A stretch of DNA of 64,000 nt, taken from positions 1-64,000 of the forward strand of contig NZ_JAJFAV010000019.1 in the NCBI RefSeq assembly GCF_020711235.1, read 5' to 3'. Each line of letters begins with the position of its first letter. Position 1 is the stretch's first letter. Under the pieces are notes generated by a model. That model saw only the letters and a program-made list of their open reading frames with translations, made no database searches and had not been told where the DNA came from. The position numbers were made by a program, and so were the translations under genes. The stretch is from Hymenobacter sp. 15J16-1T3B. GTDB lineage: Bacteria > Bacteroidota > Bacteroidia > Cytophagales > Hymenobacteraceae. This document shows, piece by piece, positions 60,092 through 64,000 of the stretch.

Positions 60092-61021
60092 CTACGAAAC
60101 GGCCGGCGTGGTGATGGCCGCGGCGGTGGGCCCGAAGGCCTCGTCGTGGGTGCGCTTGTCGACGAAGAATTTTCGTTCGCGGATGTCGTACACGTTGCCC
60201 TTGGCCAGCACGTGCATGGTCATGTTCTCGATGGACAGCGCCGTGCCCTTGGCCGCGCCGGGCGTGTTGTTGTGCCGGATGTTGTGCCCGTCGATGATGA
60301 TGACCAGATTCGAGCCGATGGTTTCAATCAGGTTGCCCTCGCGGATGAGCACGCCGGTGTCTTCGCCCAGCCCGATGCCGATGAGCCGCGGGTGCAGGCC
60401 CACCGCCTCGATGAGCCGGCCGAAACGGCCGCGCTTCACGAAGTGCGAGTCGATGACCACATTTTGAATCAGTGCCAGGCCGGTGCCCATTTTCACGGCG
60501 CCCTTCATCAGGGCCTCGGGCACCGAGCCACCGCGAATCATGATCTGCGACATGGCCATGGCCCCGGCCGAGGTGCCGGCAATGACAAAGTTGGGCTCCT
60601 GCTGGTAGCGGGTGGTCAGCAACTCCAGAAAGCGCGTGCCGCCGAACATTTCCTTGAGCCGCGACTGGTCGCCGCCCGAAAACATGATGATATCGGCCGC
60701 GGCCAGGCGCTGCAGGTACTCGGGCTGGTCGGTGTCGGCGGGCACGCGGATGTCGAGCACGCCCACGTTCAGGCAATTGAGCATGCCGAACGAGGAAACG
60801 TAGATGGCGCCCACTTCCTCCGGAATCATGGAAGCGGTGGTTACGACTTCGATGCGCGGATCGGCTTTGCCGCTTTCCAGCACCACGCGTTTCAGAATCC
60901 CGAGCTCAAAGAAGTTCAGGTAGTATTTCTTGCGGCGGCGCGGGTTGGGGTTGGCGTAGGTGCCTTTGTCTTCGTTGCCGCCAACGGCAATGAGCTTACC
61001 CAGGGGTTTCAGAGCGTCCAA
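60092..61021 (-). CDS. cphB: Cyanophycinase (serine peptidase family S51)
   Basis: A 309-residue peptidase that cuts cyanophycin into beta-Asp-Arg dipeptides. The nucleophile is Ser151 in IAGTSAGAMAMS; GGDQSRLKE and IDSHFVKRGRFGRLIEA are family marks. No signal peptide is visible, so it acts inside the cell like CphB. The TTG at 61021 must be the start: a TAG stands right before it and no other ATG/GTG precedes the conserved core. No cyanophycin synthetase is in the window. Confidence 0.9.
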   Translation of the reverse strand: MDALKPLGKLIAVGGNEDKGTYANPNPRRRKKYYLNFFELGILKRVVLESGKADPRIEVVTTASMIPEEVGAIYVSSFGMLNCLNVGVLDIRVPADTDQPEYLQRLAAADIIMFSGGDQSRLKEMFGGTRFLELLTTRYQQEPNFVIAGTSAGAMAMSQIMIRGGSVPEALMKGAVKMGTGLALIQNVVIDSHFVKRGRFGRLIEAVGLHPRLIGIGLGEDTGVLIREGNLIETIGSNLVIIIDGHNIRHNNTPGAAKGTALSIENMTMHVLAKGNVYDIRERKFFVDKRTHDEAFGPTAAAITTPAVS

Positions 61022-61163
61022 CTAGCTAAAGGAAGGTTGTCTTGGGGTGAAAAATAGACCACGGGCCCGTATGCAAGCCTGAGGCCAAAAATGCCCAGCC
61101 GCCGCGCGGGATAGGCGCGAGGAGCTGCTGCGCAAAGCCGGAAAGTGGCGGCCGCCAAGCGCC

Positions 61164-62966
61164 TTACGCGCCGGCCGGTTTGCCTACTAACGTATCCAGT
61201 GTGCTGGTGGATACAGCGTGGTAGTTGGGGCGGGCGCGCTGGTAAATCTCCCGCGCCCGCGCTGTGCCCTCGGGCGTAGCCAGCAGCGCCTTGTAGAGCG
61301 GCACCAAAAATTTGCGCCGGCCTACGCGGGTCAGAAACTCAGCCAGCGCCGCGTCGGCGGCGTGGTAGCCAGCCCGTACGGCAAGGGGCAGCCAAGCCGT
61401 CAGGATTTCGGCGTTGCCGGATTGAGTGAACCCAAAAGCCTGGTCGAGTTGCTGCAACTGCTCGGCGCTGATGTGTTCGGGCAGGCCGTGCAGGAAGTGC
61501 ACCCACTCGTGGCTGCTCCACGCGGCGGTGTCGAGGGCGGCCGGCGCGACCCCGTGGCGCCAGCTCTGCAAAGCCGCTTCCACGCTGGCAAAGCGCTCCG
61601 ACTGCACCGGCGGCGCCACGGCCGGAATGCCCGGGGCGTTTATCCATTTGTCGAGCTGCAGCTTTTCCTCCGCGCCCGGCACGCGGTCGAGCAGCTCGCG
61701 CCGCAGGTAGGCCACAAAGTGCGCCGTGTCCATGGACTGGAAGGCGTGCTCGGCGAAGTACTTGGTGATAAAGGCGTCGAGCTTTTCGCGGCCGACGATG
61801 CTTTCTAAGGTCAGCAGCAGGTAATTACCTTTCTCGTAGGCAATTTCGTTGAGCCCTTCGTCTGGGTCGCGGCCGGCTAGGTTCAGGTGCAGGTGGGTGT
61901 CGATGCTTTCTTTGCCCAATTCGTCAATGGTGTGGTGCAGGCCGGTTTGGCCGAGCACCTGCAGCATGTCGGCGTAGGACCGGCCGTAGAGGCGCTCCAT
62001 GATGCGACGCTCGAAGTACACCGTGAAGCCCTCGTTTAGCCAGAAGTCGTTCCAGGTGGCGTTGGTCACCAAGTTGCCCGACCAAGAGTGCGCCAACTCG
62101 TGTGCCACCAGGCTGGTCAGGCTTCGGTCGCCGGCCAGGATGGTGGGCGTGACGAAGGTGAGGCGCGGGTTTTCCATGCCGCCGAAGGGAAAGGAGGGCG
62201 GCAGCACCAGCAGGTCGTACCGCTCCCAGCGGTAGGGGCCGTACAGCTCTTCGGCGGCGGCCACCATGGGTTCTAGGTCGCCAAATTCCGCGGTGGCCAC
62301 CGGCAGCGTCACGGGTTCGGCGTACACGCCGGTGCGCGGGCTCAGCGCCTCGAAGCGCAGGTCGCCCACGGCCAGGGCCATCAGGTAGGCCGGAATCGGC
62401 TGGGGCATGCGGAAGCGGTACTCGCCCGTGGCCGACAGCGCCTGCGGGTTTTCGGCGCTCATCAGCGCCAGCAGTTCCTGCGGGCCGCGCACGGTGGCGT
62501 CGTAGGTGAAGCGGATGCCGGGCGAATCTTGGCAGGGAATCCAGGTGCGGGCGAGAATGGCCTGCGACTGGGTGAAGAGAAACGGGTACTGCTTGCCGGC
62601 CGTTTGCTCGGGGCTCAGCCATTGCAGCGCGGCCGCGTCGGGAGCGGTGCGGTAGCGGATGGAAATCTGCTCCTCGCCGGGCCGCACGTGAATGCGCAGC
62701 GGGCGGCCGAGCACCGGGTCGTCGTCGCCCAGCTCGAAGTGGGTGAGAGTCGCGCCGTCGGCCAGGGTCACGGCTTCAATGGCTAGGCCGCGCGTGTCGA
62801 GCCACAGATCCGTCGCGCCGGGCTGCACGTCGAGCTGCCACGTGGCGGTGCCGTGCAGGCTGCGGCTGGCAAAGTCCACGGTCAGGTCGAGCGAGAGGTG
62901 ACGCACCGCGGCTTCGGCGGGGCGGGCGCAGCTGTGCGGGTCGGCGGCGAGCAGGGGAACGGCCAT
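61164..62966 (-). CDS. M1-family metallo-aminopeptidase (LTA4H/aminopeptidase N type)
   Basis: A 600-residue peptidase. Zinc site HELAH at 289-293, with Glu312 in NEGFTVYFERR as the third ligand. The exopeptidase motif GMEN is at 263-266. The three-domain order and length match the leukotriene A4 hydrolase-like subgroup, including the helical C-terminal domain. It trims N-terminal residues from peptides. The ATG at 62966 is preceded by an AT-rich element and a -7 box at 63002. Confidence 0.92.
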   Translation of the reverse strand: MAVPLLAADPHSCARPAEAAVRHLSLDLTVDFASRSLHGTATWQLDVQPGATDLWLDTRGLAIEAVTLADGATLTHFELGDDDPVLGRPLRIHVRPGEEQISIRYRTAPDAAALQWLSPEQTAGKQYPFLFTQSQAILARTWIPCQDSPGIRFTYDATVRGPQELLALMSAENPQALSATGEYRFRMPQPIPAYLMALAVGDLRFEALSPRTGVYAEPVTLPVATAEFGDLEPMVAAAEELYGPYRWERYDLLVLPPSFPFGGMENPRLTFVTPTILAGDRSLTSLVAHELAHSWSGNLVTNATWNDFWLNEGFTVYFERRIMERLYGRSYADMLQVLGQTGLHHTIDELGKESIDTHLHLNLAGRDPDEGLNEIAYEKGNYLLLTLESIVGREKLDAFITKYFAEHAFQSMDTAHFVAYLRRELLDRVPGAEEKLQLDKWINAPGIPAVAPPVQSERFASVEAALQSWRHGVAPAALDTAAWSSHEWVHFLHGLPEHISAEQLQQLDQAFGFTQSGNAEILTAWLPLAVRAGYHAADAALAEFLTRVGRRKFLVPLYKALLATPEGTARAREIYQRARPNYHAVSTSTLDTLVGKPAGA

Positions 62967-62982
62967 ATATTATAAGGAGTGG
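62965..62982. repeat. A/T-run plus TAAGGAGTnG motif, copy 3
   Basis: ATATATTA followed by TAAGGAGTGG, just upstream of the M1 aminopeptidase ATG (in the leader on the minus strand). Confidence 0.4.
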
Positions 62983-63323
62983 GTGAGGTCAACGAGGACA
63001 GCAAAGATAACCGCCCCGGGGCGGGCTGGGTTTGGCGCGCGGTGAAGAAATCAGAGTGGCTCAAGCCGGCGAGGTGCCGCTGAGGGGCGGCGCGCGGCCC
63101 AACCTAAACCGGTTGTTTTGGCGCGGCAGGCCGGTATATATCTGTTTAGAAATGTTTTCGGCGCCGGGCTTTTCGGCTATCTTGCAGGCTGGAAACCCGC
63201 TGGTGAAGGCAACCTGCCGCCCACCGACGGAGTACAACGAGGCAAGCGCCGCTGCGGCCAAACGAGCGTTTGGGCCTTTCACCGCAGCCAAGCGCCCTGC
63301 CGCCTTGTTTTCCACCCTCCCCA
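62967..63323. other. Divergent promoter region, 357 bases
   Basis: Minus-strand TATCTTTG (63002-63009) is a full -7 box for the aminopeptidase. Plus-strand TATCTTGC (63178-63185), with TTTT 19 bases above it, is the likely -7 box for the L,D-transpeptidase and gives a leader near 130 bases. No gene seen. Confidence 0.6.
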
Positions 63324-64000
63324 ATGAACGCTTCGGTTAAATCCGCTTTCTATTCCACCTTCATGCTGTGGCTGGCCCTTTGCCTGCTGCTGGTTACCAG
63401 TGCGTGTAGCCAGGAGCAGAAAGCGAAGGTCCAAGACGCAGCCGCCGACCTGCTGCCCGGCCAGGGCAAGCTCGCCGGCCCGCAGCCGCGCGTCGATACC
63501 GTGTACGTCGAGAAGTACATGGCCGCCAAGCCGGCATTCAAAGACGAAATCGAGTGGGGCAAAAAGTTCTACAAGGAGCGCGACGGCCGCCTCGGCTGGT
63601 TTAAAAACCACGAGCTGGTGCCTCAAACCGAGCGCATGCTCTCCGAGCTGAACAAAGCCGGCGAGAACGGCTTGGACCCCAAAAAGTACCGCGTCGTCGA
63701 CTTCGAGCAGCTCTTTGCCCAGATCAAAAAAGCGCCGGATACCACCGCGCGCAACGCCCTCGAAAAGGAAATCGACGTGGCGCTGTCGGCCACGTACTTC
63801 AACTGGGCCGACGACTTCTACCGCGGCATCGTGGATCCGCGGGAAGTAAAAAACATCGATTGGAAGGTCAAACGCAACAAAATCAAGTTGCACAAGGCCC
63901 TCATGACCATACTCCAAGAGCGCGAAAGTACCTACCCGTACTACGAATTCGCGCCCTTGCACCCCGAATACGACCGGCTGCGCAAGGCGCTGGCCAACTA
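63324..64000 (+). CDS. Murein L,D-transpeptidase lipoprotein, N-terminal part (cut by window edge)
   Basis: At least 225 residues are visible. The lipobox is VTSAC (Cys28 or so), so it is a lipoprotein. The rest is the L,D-transpeptidase scaffold domain seen in YcbB (LdtD)-type enzymes: GWFKNHELVPQTERMLSELNKAGENGLDPKKY and FNWADDFYRGIVDPREV. The catalytic Cys domain is beyond the edge. It should make 3-3 cross-links in peptidoglycan. The call relies on the scaffold domain and awaits the C-terminus. Confidence 0.8.
   Translation, partial: MNASVKSAFYSTFMLWLALCLLLVTSACSQEQKAKVQDAAADLLPGQGKLAGPQPRVDTVYVEKYMAAKPAFKDEIEWGKKFYKERDGRLGWFKNHELVPQTERMLSELNKAGENGLDPKKYRVVDFEQLFAQIKKAPDTTARNALEKEIDVALSATYFNWADDFYRGIVDPREVKNIDWKVKRNKIKLHKALMTILQERESTYPYYEFAPLHPEYDRLRKALAN

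Noticed and set aside
1-64000. CRISPR arrays, tRNA or rRNA genes
   Set aside because: No regularly spaced direct repeats, no cloverleaf with a T-loop GGTTCGA core and no rRNA-like stretches were seen on reading both strands by eye.

Overview
The window looks like a piece of chromosome from a GC-rich member of the Bacteroidetes, most likely a Hymenobacter-type bacterium of the Cytophagales. Four things point there: Bacteroidetes-type promoters (TTTG, about 19 bases, then TAnnTTTG) before many genes on both strands; secreted proteins ending in type IX secretion (T9SS) sorting domains; families common in that phylum (S46 dipeptidyl-peptidase, DUF3127, DUF4184, BaiN-type flavoproteins, an AddAB-like helicase/nuclease pair); and strong GC3 bias. 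I see no rRNA, tRNA, CRISPR array, transposase, integrase or prophage genes. The first and last genes are cut by the window edges.

Layout. 1-4.2 kb: end of a gliding/T9SS-type surface protein, an MpaB-like DUF2236 protein, a DUF2809 membrane protein and a ClC chloride transporter. 4.3-11.6 kb: a self-contained surface locus. A TPR sensor kinase lies at one end and a NarL-type response regulator at the other. Between them are a 1080-residue fibre-like protein with a self-cleaving S74 chaperone and a T9SS-exported protein. The promoters of these two share the same -7 box and the same 16-base upstream motif. 11.7-14.6 kb: MscS channel, small membrane proteins, a cytosine-deaminase-like enzyme. 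14.7-29.7 kb: an AddB-like Fe-S nuclease and an AddA-like helicase, separated by about 8.4 kb of mostly unknown lipoproteins and secreted proteins, including a tandem lipoprotein pair, a VKOR-like protein, and an AT-richer DUF4262 gene beside a probable gene remnant.

29.8-43.6 kb: FkbM methyltransferase, thioesterase, an Arg/Asp/Tyr-rich disordered protein, DNA alkylation repair protein, a cold-response pair (cold-shock protein and DEAD-box helicase, both with long leaders), a DUF2383 four-helix protein, flavoprotein, epimerase, 2,4-dienoyl-CoA reductase, a LysM-containing DUF1571 protein and a GT2 glycosyltransferase. Two short inverted-repeat (REP/MITE-like) elements sit in tail-to-tail junctions at 31.2 and 40.7 kb.

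43.6-64 kb: mainly protein and polymer turnover and export. It holds an amidohydrolase, a T9SS metallophosphoesterase, an S46 peptidase with the acidic-residue (DPP11) signature, a T9SS endonuclease/phosphatase-fold protein, DinB, AlbA_2, SDR and DUF3127 proteins. It then has an isoaspartyl peptidase facing a cyanophycinase (together a route from cyanophycin to free Asp and Arg), an M1 aminopeptidase and the start of an L,D-transpeptidase.
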